Shown here: positions 1 through 5,690 of the stretch, one piece after another
Position numbering within the stretch: the first letter of the stretch is position 1
How the letters are laid out: each line of letters starts with the position of its first letter
Position numbers and translations under genes: made by a program
Notes under the pieces: generated by a model
What the model was told of the DNA's origin: nothing
Seen by the model: the letters and a program-made list of their open reading frames with translations, nothing else
Database searches by the model: none
NCBI GenBank assembly: GCA_016210705.1
Contig: JACQTR010000037.1
Location: 1-8,344, forward strand
Direction of reading: 5' to 3'
Length of the DNA: 8,344 bases
DNA from: Chloroflexota bacterium
Lineage (GTDB): Bacteria; Chloroflexota; Dehalococcoidia; JACQTR01

Positions 1-893
1 CCATGATTCTGGCTGGTGATATACACTCGACCCGTTAGGAGGTCGCGGACGGGGTGGTTGGCCCCGCGATGCCCGAACTTTAGTTTGAAGGTCTTGCCCC
101 CAAAAGCCTGTCCAATAAGCTGCAGGCCCAGACAGATGCCCATAATGGGCTTGACGCCCACCAACTTTTCCACCGTTTTCACTACATAGCCCAGAAGGGC
201 GGGATCTCCTGGGCCGGGAGATAGAACGATGCCGTCGGGCTTGAGGTTAAGGATCTCCTCGGCTGAGGCCGTGCAGGGCACCACCGTCACCGAGCAGCCT
301 AGGCCGCGCAAGATGCGGAGGATATTGTACTTAAGGCCGCAGTCTACCACCACGATGTGGCCTCGATTTGGCGACACATCCGGGGGCGACCATTGGTAAG
401 GCTGGGGGGTGGTGACCAGGCGCACGAAATCGATGCTGTCGTATCGAGGCGAGGTTTTGATGCGCTCCAGGGCCTCGTCTGGGGTCTCATCGCTGGTGAT
501 GGTGCCCATCATCACTCCCGCCGAGCGCAGGCGGCGAGTAAGGGCGCGGGTGTCTATCTCGCTGATCCCCGGTATGTTATGGGCGGCCAGGAACTCGTCC
601 AGGGTTCTGGTGCTCTGCCAGTGGCTGGGCGTAGGACAATTTTCCCTGACCACCAGGCCGCTCACCTGAATCTTCTTGGACTCAAAATCGGCCTCGTTTA
701 TCCCATAGTTCCCTATCAAGGGATAGGTGAGAACCACGATCTGCCCGGCATAGGAGGGGTCGGTAAGGATCTCCTGATAGCCGGTCATGCTGGTGTTGAA
801 GACCACCTCGCCATAGGCGCGGACGGGAGCCCCAAAAGAGTAACCTTGGAATATGGTACCGTCCTCCAGGACTAAGAGCGCCTTTTTAGGCAC
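1..893 (-). CDS. carA: Carbamoyl-phosphate synthase small (glutaminase) subunit, 3' end cut by the window
   Basis: CarA hydrolyses glutamine and passes ammonia to the large subunit CarB, which makes carbamoyl phosphate for pyrimidines and arginine in the cytoplasm. The visible 297 residues hold the N-terminal CarA domain (LEDGTIF at 9-15, FNTSMTGYQEILTDPSYAGQ at 32-51, GNYGIN at 61-66) and most of the class I glutamine amidotransferase domain (LSPGPGDP at 224-231, nucleophile Cys254 in GICLGLQ, HRGANHP at 275-281, SQNH at the edge). The catalytic His/Glu pair lies beyond the window; full length should be about 360-380 residues. Many CarA proteins have His where this one has Leu257 (CLGHQ); that residue is not catalytic. 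I chose the GTG start at 893-891 because translation from there begins with the usual CarA N-terminus and GAGG lies 6 nt upstream. The start overlaps the pyrC stop by 8 bp, implying coupled translation as the last visible gene of the pyr operon. carB probably follows outside the window (inference). Confidence 0.96.
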   Translation of the reverse strand, partial: MPKKALLVLEDGTIFQGYSFGAPVRAYGEVVFNTSMTGYQEILTDPSYAGQIVVLTYPLIGNYGINEADFESKKIQVSGLVVRENCPTPSHWQSTRTLDEFLAAHNIPGISEIDTRALTRRLRSAGVMMGTITSDETPDEALERIKTSPRYDSIDFVRLVTTPQPYQWSPPDVSPNRGHIVVVDCGLKYNILRILRGLGCSVTVVPCTASAEEILNLKPDGIVLSPGPGDPALLGYVVKTVEKLVGVKPIMGICLGLQLIGQAFGGKTFKLKFGHRGANHPVRDLLTGRVYITSQNH

Positions 894-2277
894 TCTGGCC
901 CTCGAGGCGAAGAGAATCGTCTCGGTAGGCTAGGTTCCCAGCTACCACCGTGGCCATCACCTGGCCTTTTAGCTGGCATCCGGCCCAGGGGGTGTTCTTG
1001 CCCTTGGAGGCAAAGGTGTTGGGATTTACCACCCATTCCTTTGAGGGGTCGAAGATGGTGACATCGCCGGGCGCTCCCATTTGGAGAGTGCCTAGGCCCC
1101 AGGGCAAGGGTGAGGTAGGGAAGAGGGAGGCTTTCTTGATTTCAAGGATACGAACGGGCTCCCAGGTCAGCTTAGAGATGAGGAGCTTCAGGTCCAACTG
1201 GCCGCTATGGACTAAAGAGAGGAGACAGCCCAGGGCCGTTTCCAAGCCGCTGATGCCAAAGGCTGCGGCATCAAATTCGCATAACTTATCTACAATGGTG
1301 TGGGGAGCATGGTCGGTGGCGATGGCATCGATGGTGTCGTCCTTTAGAGCTTCTAGCAGAGCCTGCCGATCTTTTTCACTTCGTAGGGGCGGGTTGACCT
1401 TGGCGTTGGTATCGTACCAAAGAGCTGAGGCGGTATGGTGGGCGGTCTGAGTGCTAAAGCCCATGACCCTTTCCTCGGTCAAGGTCAGATGGTGGGGAGT
1501 GACCTCGGCGGTAACGGCCAACCCTTTATCTTTGGCGCGGCGTAAGAGGTCCACAGAGCCGGCGGTGCTTACGTGGGCGATATGGAGGCAAGCCCCAGTC
1601 AGTTCGGCCAAGGCGATGTCCCTGGCCACTATGGCCTCCTCGGCGGCAGCCGGTATCCCTTTGAGCCCCAGACGGGTAGCCACCCATCCCTCGTTCATGG
1701 CACCATCGGCGGAGAGAGCTTTATCTTCGCAGTGGTCGATAATGGGGCGGCCAAAGGCCAGGCTGTATTCCAGGGCATGGCGCATGAGGCGAGAGCTAGT
1801 GACCGGTTGGCCATCGTCGCTGTAGGCCATCACGCCTGCTGCTGCCAGCTCCCCCATCTCGGCCAGCTCTTCCCCTTTAAGTCCTTTAGATATGCAGCCG
1901 ATGGGGTAAACTCGTACCACACCCTCGGTATGGGCCGTCCTTTGAACGTATTCCACCACGGCTTGGGAATCAACAGGGGGCTTGGTATTGGGCATACAGC
2001 ACAGGGTAGTAAACCCTCCTTTGGCCGCTGCCCTGGTTCCGCTGGCTATGGTTTCCTTATCTTCGTACCCCGGCTGGCGCAGATGGCAGTGGAGGTCTAC
2101 AAAACCGGGGCAAACCAACAGCCCTGAGGCTGGAATAACGGCGAATTTACCCAAGGGCCGTTTTTCTTTTAAGGGCTCCACCCAGGTGATCTTACCCTCA
2201 ACTATATAAAGGTCGCCTATTGCGTCCAGCCCCTGGCTGGGGTCTAAGATGTGTCCGCCCTTTATAAGAAGGTTCAC
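886..2277 (-). CDS. pyrC: Dihydroorotase, class I
   Basis: PyrC cyclises N-carbamoyl-L-aspartate to dihydroorotate, the third step of de novo pyrimidine synthesis. The 463-residue protein shows the amidohydrolase metal ligands in order: HCH at 63-65 inside DLHCHLRQPG, Asp154 in SDDG, His182 in DHCED, His235 in HIAHVST, and Asp322 in TDHAPH. GGFTTLCCMPNTKPP (87-101) is typical of class I dihydroorotases of the Bacillus type. The protein is somewhat longer than the roughly 430 residues of Bacillus PyrC. The extra length seems to lie in a His/Thr-rich loop at about 271-293 before NPPLR and a Pro-rich loop at about 383-393. The start is GTG, overlapping the pyrB stop as GTGA. GGGAGG at 2289-2284 sits 6 nt upstream and supports this start. 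Class I enzymes can form complexes with aspartate transcarbamoylase, which the adjacent pyrB makes possible, though the sequence does not show it. Confidence 0.97.
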   Translation of the reverse strand: MNLLIKGGHILDPSQGLDAIGDLYIVEGKITWVEPLKEKRPLGKFAVIPASGLLVCPGFVDLHCHLRQPGYEDKETIASGTRAAAKGGFTTLCCMPNTKPPVDSQAVVEYVQRTAHTEGVVRVYPIGCISKGLKGEELAEMGELAAAGVMAYSDDGQPVTSSRLMRHALEYSLAFGRPIIDHCEDKALSADGAMNEGWVATRLGLKGIPAAAEEAIVARDIALAELTGACLHIAHVSTAGSVDLLRRAKDKGLAVTAEVTPHHLTLTEERVMGFSTQTAHHTASALWYDTNAKVNPPLRSEKDRQALLEALKDDTIDAIATDHAPHTIVDKLCEFDAAAFGISGLETALGCLLSLVHSGQLDLKLLISKLTWEPVRILEIKKASLFPTSPLPWGLGTLQMGAPGDVTIFDPSKEWVVNPNTFASKGKNTPWAGCQLKGQVMATVVAGNLAYRDDSLRLEGQSA

Positions 2278-3248
2278 CCCTTGCCTCCCGTTACCATATA
2301 AAGGAGGGCCATCCGTACGGCGACGCCATTGGTCACTTGATCCTCCACTACTGATTGAGGCCCATGGGCCACCTCAGGGGTTATCTCTATCCCCTCGTTC
2401 ATAGGGCCAGGGTGCATGACCAAAGCGTGGAGGTGAGCCCTGCTTAGGCGTGCGCTATTGAGCTGATAGAGCTGAATGTACTCGCGGAGGCTGGGCAAAA
2501 GCCCCCCCTCCTGTCGCTCCTTTTGTAAGCGCAAGACCATTACTACATCGGCCTCCTCCAGGGCACGATCCAGGTTCTCTTGAATCGTCAGAGGTGGAAA
2601 GGGACATTCCCCTCCCTTTAAGGGTTGAGGTCTCCTTAATTCCTGGGGGATAAGGGTGGGTGGGCCACAAAGCACCACCTGTGCCCCCATAGCGCTCAGG
2701 CCCCAGATATTGGAGCGGGCCACTCGGCTATGGAGTATGTCTCCCACAATAACTACTTTGAGTCCCTCGATGTGGCCCAGCTTTTCTCGGATGGTGTATA
2801 GGTCGAGAAGGGCTTGGCTGGGATGGGCATGGCAACCATCGCCGGCGTTGATAACGCTGATCTGTAGATGCTGGGCCATCAGACAGGGCACCCCCGATTG
2901 AAAATGGCGAATGACGATGACATCGGCTCCTAAAGCCTCTAAAGTGCGCATAGTGTCTATGATGGATTCTCCTTTGGCTACGCTAGCGGTAGAGGAGGTA
3001 ACATTGACCACATCGGCGCCAAGATTTTTGGCTGCTAGCTCAAAGGAGACACGGGTGCGAGTGCTGGGCTCGTAAAAAAGGGTGACTATGGTCTTACCGC
3101 GTAGGGTGGGGACTCGCCTTATCTCTCGACTCAATATCTCCTTCATGGCGTCAGTGGTGGCGAAGATCAGCGCTATCTCCTCTTGGGAGAAATCATCGAG
3201 GTCGATGATATGGTGGCGCTCCATCTTTATGAGGCTGTTGGTTCTCAT
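2274..3248 (-). CDS. pyrB: Aspartate carbamoyltransferase catalytic subunit
   Basis: PyrB transfers the carbamoyl group from carbamoyl phosphate to aspartate, the committed step of pyrimidine synthesis. The 324 residues include the carbamoyl-phosphate loop FYEPSTRTRVSFE (58-70), the mobile Lys in AKGES (Lys92), His115 in RHFQSG, HPSQALLDLY (142-151), GDILHSRVARSN (159-170) and MHPGP (278-282). These cover both the carbamoyl-phosphate and aspartate domains. An insertion of about 10 residues rich in Pro, Gly and Lys lies near 196-210, where many homologues have a short loop. No regulatory pyrI gene is visible. The ATG start overlaps the pyrR stop as ATGA, with GGGGA about 6 nt upstream. A second ATG eight codons in (MERHH) gives an N-terminus closer to many relatives, so the exact start is less certain than the gene. 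It lies third from last in the visible operon and is translationally coupled on both sides. Confidence 0.97.
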   Translation of the reverse strand: MRTNSLIKMERHHIIDLDDFSQEEIALIFATTDAMKEILSREIRRVPTLRGKTIVTLFYEPSTRTRVSFELAAKNLGADVVNVTSSTASVAKGESIIDTMRTLEALGADVIVIRHFQSGVPCLMAQHLQISVINAGDGCHAHPSQALLDLYTIREKLGHIEGLKVVIVGDILHSRVARSNIWGLSAMGAQVVLCGPPTLIPQELRRPQPLKGGECPFPPLTIQENLDRALEEADVVMVLRLQKERQEGGLLPSLREYIQLYQLNSARLSRAHLHALVMHPGPMNEGIEITPEVAHGPQSVVEDQVTNGVAVRMALLYMVTGGKG

Positions 3249-3787
3249 GTTTGTTCCCCGAAGATCAAAGCTACCTCATCACGGCCGTCGATTTCTTTCA
3301 GGCGTACTTGGATATCCTCTTGTATAGAGGTAGGGATGTTCTTGCCTACGTAATCGGCTCGAATGGGCAATTGACGATGACCTCTGTCCACTAGCACCAT
3401 TAATTGGATGTCCCTGGGCCGTCCGAAGTCGATAAGGGCGTCAAGGGCAGCCCGAATACTGCGTCCCGTAAACAAGACATCGTCCACCAGAACCAGACGC
3501 TTCCCCGAGATATGTACTGGAATGTCGGTGCGCTGAACTATGTGGCGGAGGTCCAAAGAGGCCAAATCGTCTCGATAAAAACTGATGTCAAGGCTGCCTA
3601 CGGGAACAGGGACGGCCTCGAAGGCCTCGATTTGTGCCGCCAGGCGCTGGGCTAGGGGCAATCCTCGGGTTTGCATCCCCACAAAAACTAAATCCTCGCA
3701 GCCCTTATTTCTTTCTACAATCTCGTGGGCAATACGAGTCAAAGCCCTTTTGATCTCTGTCTCAGACATAATGATTTTCTCAGACAT
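3245..3787 (-). CDS. pyrR: PyrR, pyr operon attenuation regulator / uracil phosphoribosyltransferase
   Basis: PyrR binds pyr leader RNA when UMP is high and promotes transcription termination; many PyrR proteins also convert uracil and PRPP to UMP. The 180-residue protein is a type I phosphoribosyltransferase with PRPP loop VLVDDVLFTGRS at 99-110. It carries the N-terminal RALTRIAHE segment (14-22), VGMQTRG (36-42), DISFYRDDL (67-75), LVDRGHRQLPIRADYVGKN (132-150) and IPTS (151-154). In Bacillus PyrR, Thr, Arg and His residues of the RALTRIAHE segment belong to the RNA-binding face, and all three are present here. The frame is open back to a TTG inside the terminator hairpin, but the ATG at 3787 gives an N-terminus that aligns with Bacillus PyrR to within one residue. 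A second ATG at 3769 in repeated ATGTCTGAGA context is an alternative. The only candidate Shine-Dalgarno for the first ATG is AAGAG at 3801-3797, inside the terminator stem. It is the first gene of the operon. Confidence 0.97.
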   Translation of the reverse strand: MSEKIIMSETEIKRALTRIAHEIVERNKGCEDLVFVGMQTRGLPLAQRLAAQIEAFEAVPVPVGSLDISFYRDDLASLDLRHIVQRTDIPVHISGKRLVLVDDVLFTGRSIRAALDALIDFGRPRDIQLMVLVDRGHRQLPIRADYVGKNIPTSIQEDIQVRLKEIDGRDEVALIFGEQT

Positions 3788-3822
3788 AGAAAAAGTCTCT
3801 TGCCTTATTGGCAAGAGACTTT
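3788..3822 (-). terminator. Attenuator terminator of the pyr leader
   Basis: On the minus strand AAAGTCTCTTGCC (3822-3810) and GGCAAGAGACTTT (3804-3792) form a perfect 13-bp stem with a 5-nt loop, followed by T5CT that runs directly into the pyrR ATG. This is a classic intrinsic terminator shape. Its position between promoter and first gene, behind a PyrR-binding loop, marks it as a regulated attenuator rather than the end of the bfr transcript. The 3' arm of the stem contains AAGAG, the best ribosome-binding candidate for pyrR. Confidence 0.88.
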
Positions 3823-3881
3823 GTCCTTCTTTTTTGTTTTGGGATAAAATCCTGGCACGCTTACCCCTTTTCAGTCTCTCG
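3812..3881 (-). promoter_or_regulatory. Predicted pyr antiterminator pairing
   Basis: CGAGAGACU (3881-3873), which is the loop and 3' arm of the PyrR-binding hairpin, can pair over 9 bp, including one G-U, with AGUCUCUUG (3820-3812), the 5' arm of the terminator. The two structures are therefore mutually exclusive. When PyrR is absent the long-range duplex would block the terminator; when PyrR holds its hairpin the terminator can fold. Complementarity was checked by eye and folding energies were not computed. Confidence 0.7.
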
Positions 3882-3888
3882 GGACTGA
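3871..3888 (-). promoter_or_regulatory. PyrR-binding stem-loop (anti-antiterminator)
   Basis: The leader RNA contains UCAGUC-CCGAGA-GACUGA, a 6-bp stem closed on a hexaloop. The core AGUCCCGAGAGACU matches the published PyrR-binding consensus ARUCCNGNGAGGYU at all but one position (A instead of the second G of GAGG; the compensating U keeps the stem paired). In Bacillus, PyrR with UMP stabilises this loop, which stops the antiterminator from forming. The motif match and stem are seen directly; binding by the neighbouring PyrR is inference from the family. Confidence 0.85.
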
Positions 3889-3922
3889 TTTAAAGGTTAC
3901 ACCCATCTACTTATCGTTGTTC

Positions 3923-3951
3923 AGTATAACACAGCTTTCTACCTGTTACAA
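3923..3951 (-). promoter_or_regulatory. pyr operon promoter (sigma-70/sigma-A type, extended -10)
   Basis: The minus strand carries TTGTAA at 3951-3946 and TATACT at 3928-3923 with a 17-nt spacer. A TG one base upstream of the -10 makes it an extended -10 element. Transcription would start near 3916, giving a leader of about 130 nt that contains the PyrR loop and the terminator in the right order. Confidence 0.75.
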
Positions 3952-3986
3952 TGGGGTCGCCAAAAACTTTTGTAATGTTCGATAGT

Positions 3987-4457
3987 TTATTTGCCAACCT
4001 GATTGGCCAGGTAATTGTCTAAGCCAATTTGTTGGATCTGGGTTAGGTGAGCTTCGAGCGTGTTGGCGTGGCTCTCTTCATCTTCTAGATTATCTTCCAA
4101 AAGTTCTCGTGTGCCGTTGTCGCCAACCTCTCTAGCTACAGCAATGCCTCGGTTATAGCGGGTGATGGCATCCTTCTCAGCGTCAAGGTCGTATGCCAGC
4201 ATCTTGTCCACGACGTCGCCGATGTGGAGTCCTAATTGGCGGGACATGTCAGGTTTGCCTTCAAGGTATAGAATACGGTCAATGATTTTTTCGGCGTGCT
4301 TCATCTCGGTGATTACTCGCTCCCTAGTAACGTGATAGAGAGCATCGTAACCCCAATTTTCACACATTTCAGCGTGCACAAAGTATTGATCGATTGCAGT
4401 GAGCTCAGCTATCAGTGCCTCACCTAACACCTCTAGGACTTTAGGGTTGCCCTTCAT
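3987..4457 (-). CDS. bfr: Bacterioferritin
   Basis: Bacterioferritin assembles into a 24-subunit shell that oxidises Fe(II) and stores iron as a mineral core, with haem between subunit pairs. The 156-residue protein is the usual length. It opens with MKGNPKV and has every dinuclear ferroxidase ligand at the E. coli Bfr positions: Glu18, Glu51, His54, Glu94, Glu127 and His130. Tyr25 is also present. Met52, the axial haem ligand, is conserved, which separates it from non-haem ferritins. The start was set at 4457 because AAGGAGG lies 6 nt upstream; the open frame continues 13 codons further to a TTG, but that would encode the Shine-Dalgarno region. It is followed after about 35 bp by the pyr promoter on the same strand, with no convincing terminator between. 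No bacterioferritin-associated ferredoxin gene is visible. It is probably monocistronic from the promoter at 4548-4577. Confidence 0.97.
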   Translation of the reverse strand: MKGNPKVLEVLGEALIAELTAIDQYFVHAEMCENWGYDALYHVTRERVITEMKHAEKIIDRILYLEGKPDMSRQLGLHIGDVVDKMLAYDLDAEKDAITRYNRGIAVAREVGDNGTRELLEDNLEDEESHANTLEAHLTQIQQIGLDNYLANQVGK

Positions 4458-4463
4458 TTTTTG

Positions 4464-4470
4464 CCTCCTT
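4464..4470 (-). promoter_or_regulatory. Strong Shine-Dalgarno site of bfr
   Basis: AAGGAGG with a 6-nt spacer to ATG 4457-4455. It is the strongest ribosome-binding site in the window and decides the bfr start against the longer TTG-initiated reading. Confidence 0.9.
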
Positions 4471-4474
4471 TTCA

Positions 4475-4493
4475 AAAGTAATTGGGTTACTTT
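4475..4493. repeat. Inverted repeat in the bfr 5' untranslated region
   Basis: AAAGTAA (4475-4481) and TTACTTT (4487-4493) are perfect 7-bp inverted arms with a 5-bp spacer. The repeat sits 4 bp upstream of the bfr Shine-Dalgarno and downstream of the predicted transcription start. It could be an operator for an iron- or redox-responsive repressor or a weak RNA hairpin. I do not recognise it as a Fur box or another named site, and an AT-rich repeat of this size can occur by chance. Confidence 0.35.
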
Positions 4494-4547
4494 CAAGCAA
4501 GGGCTAAATTATCAAGAGACAGGGTAGAAAGCGGCCTCGGCTCGTTA

Positions 4548-4577
4548 ACTGTACCTGCAAACCCTATGGTGTGTCAA
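4548..4577 (-). promoter_or_regulatory. bfr: Probable bfr promoter
   Basis: The minus strand has a perfect TTGACA at 4577-4572 and TACAGT (4 of 6 to TATAAT) at 4553-4548, with an 18-nt spacer. The start would fall near 4541, giving a leader of about 84 nt. The -10 is only fair, so the assignment rests mainly on the consensus -35 and the location. Confidence 0.55.
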
Positions 4578-4667
4578 GCCTTTTCTCCAAACGGCAAATT
4601 GTTAGGCGCGAGTTCCTCTAGGCCTGTCCCAATTTAATGTTAACTCCTACCAGTCCCTTTTTGCTCA

Positions 4668-4676
4668 TGCTAAAAT
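4668..4676 (+). promoter_or_regulatory. Possible extended -10 promoter for the TGS GTPase gene
   Basis: TGCTAAAAT contains an extended -10 TG and a 5-of-6 match to TATAAT. No good -35 is seen about 17 nt upstream. A start near 4683 would give a leader of about 27 nt with AAGGA at 4697-4701, 8 nt before the ATG. It is divergent from the bfr promoter, with about 90 bp between the two elements. Confidence 0.4.
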
Positions 4677-4709
4677 TGAGCTAGCTAGATTAAGGCAAGG
4701 ATTAAGGTA

Positions 4710-5690
4710 ATGCCCGCTAATTTGCCTCCTCAATATCACGATGCAGAGAAGCGTTTCCGCCTAGCTCGGAGCGTCACTGACAAGCTCCATGCCCTGGAGG
4801 AAATGATGGCCATTATGCCTAAGCACAAAGGGACTGATAAGTTACGTGCTGAACTCAGGGCTAGAATGGCTAGACTTAGGGAAGAAGGTGAGGAGCGGAG
4901 GACTATCGGCAGGGGACATCTTTACGAGGTTAAAAGAGAGGGGGCTGGTCAAGCCATTCTGGTGGGATTGCCTAATGCTGGCAAATCTCAGCTACTGGCA
5001 GCTCTTACCTCAGCCTCTCCAAGAATCGCCGATTTTCCTTTCACGACCCAGGTCCCCTTACCAGGCATGATGGATATCGAGGATATTCAGGTTCAAATTG
5101 TGGATATGCCACCGATAATCGCCTGGGGAAACCAGCCTTGGGTGGGATCACTTTTGAGAAAGGCCGATCTACTTCTCATTGTGGTCGATCTGGGAGGGGA
5201 TCCAGTGGCCGATGTTGAGACCATTATCTCTCAGTTGGTTGCTTTGCATCTCAGGCCCTGGGGCAAGGAGCCGGTGGTTGCGGAAGAGTGGGAGGTACCT
5301 AAAAAGATTTTAATCATTGGCAACAAAAGCGATCTTCCGGCGTCCCGCCTGAACTATGCCAGGCTGGAGAGGCAGTATGCCGGCCAGTTCTCGACCATTG
5401 CCGTCTCAGGTGGATACGAAGTCGATTTGAGTAGGCTAAGAAAAAAGATTTTTCAGTCTCTGGATATAATTCGTGTATATACTAAAGCTCCAGGCCAAGA
5501 GGCTGATCGGACTAACCCTATCATTCTTAGGAGAGGGAGCACAGCCGAGGATGCTGCCGAGTCAATCCACAAGGACTTTCGTAGGCAGTTAAAATATGTT
5601 CAGGTTTGGGGCTCGACCCGGTTTGGTGGTCAGCAAGTCCCCCGCAACTACGTTCTAGCTGATGGCGATGTCATAGAACTTCATACCTAG
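4710..5690 (+). CDS. DRG/Obg-family GTPase with C-terminal TGS domain
   Basis: This is a P-loop GTPase of the TRAFAC Obg/DRG type. The layout is a basic helical N-terminus (about 8-66, rich in Lys, Arg and Glu, including MPKHKGTDKLRAELR), a G domain (about 80-250) and a TGS domain (about 254-326). G1 is GLPNAGKS (86-93), G2 is the FTTQ segment with Thr112/Thr113, G3 is VDMPP (131-135), G4 is NKSD (205-208) and G5 is probably VSGG (232-235). The TGS part, with RVYTKAPGQEAD, GSTAEDAAESIHKDF and ADGDVIELH, closely resembles that of eukaryotic and archaeal DRG proteins. Relatives act on ribosomes or translation, but the role of bacterial members is not established. G3 departs from DxxG: its last Gly is Pro. 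The ATG is supported by AAGGA 8 nt upstream. It is the only plus-strand gene here and appears to be monocistronic. Function beyond GTP binding is inference. Confidence 0.92.
   Translation: MPANLPPQYHDAEKRFRLARSVTDKLHALEEMMAIMPKHKGTDKLRAELRARMARLREEGEERRTIGRGHLYEVKREGAGQAILVGLPNAGKSQLLAALTSASPRIADFPFTTQVPLPGMMDIEDIQVQIVDMPPIIAWGNQPWVGSLLRKADLLLIVVDLGGDPVADVETIISQLVALHLRPWGKEPVVAEEWEVPKKILIIGNKSDLPASRLNYARLERQYAGQFSTIAVSGGYEVDLSRLRKKIFQSLDIIRVYTKAPGQEADRTNPIILRRGSTAEDAAESIHKDFRRQLKYVQVWGSTRFGGQQVPRNYVLADGDVIELHT

Noticed and set aside
357..875. Plus-strand open frame opposite carA
   Set aside because: It lies wholly over carA, whose conserved motifs are clear, and the translation has no recognisable domain. 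It is a by-product of GC-rich codon use.
950..2209. Several plus-strand open frames opposite pyrC
   Set aside because: All mirror the dihydroorotase gene, have no independent start signals, and their translations are low-complexity antisense products.
3788..3814. Longer PyrR reading from a TTG at 3814
   Set aside because: It would start inside the loop-proximal part of the terminator and add nine residues absent from Bacillus PyrR.
3990..4009. Hairpin GCCAA/TTGGC near the 3' end of bfr as an intrinsic terminator
   Set aside because: The stem is only 5 bp, lies within the coding sequence and is not followed by a T-run.
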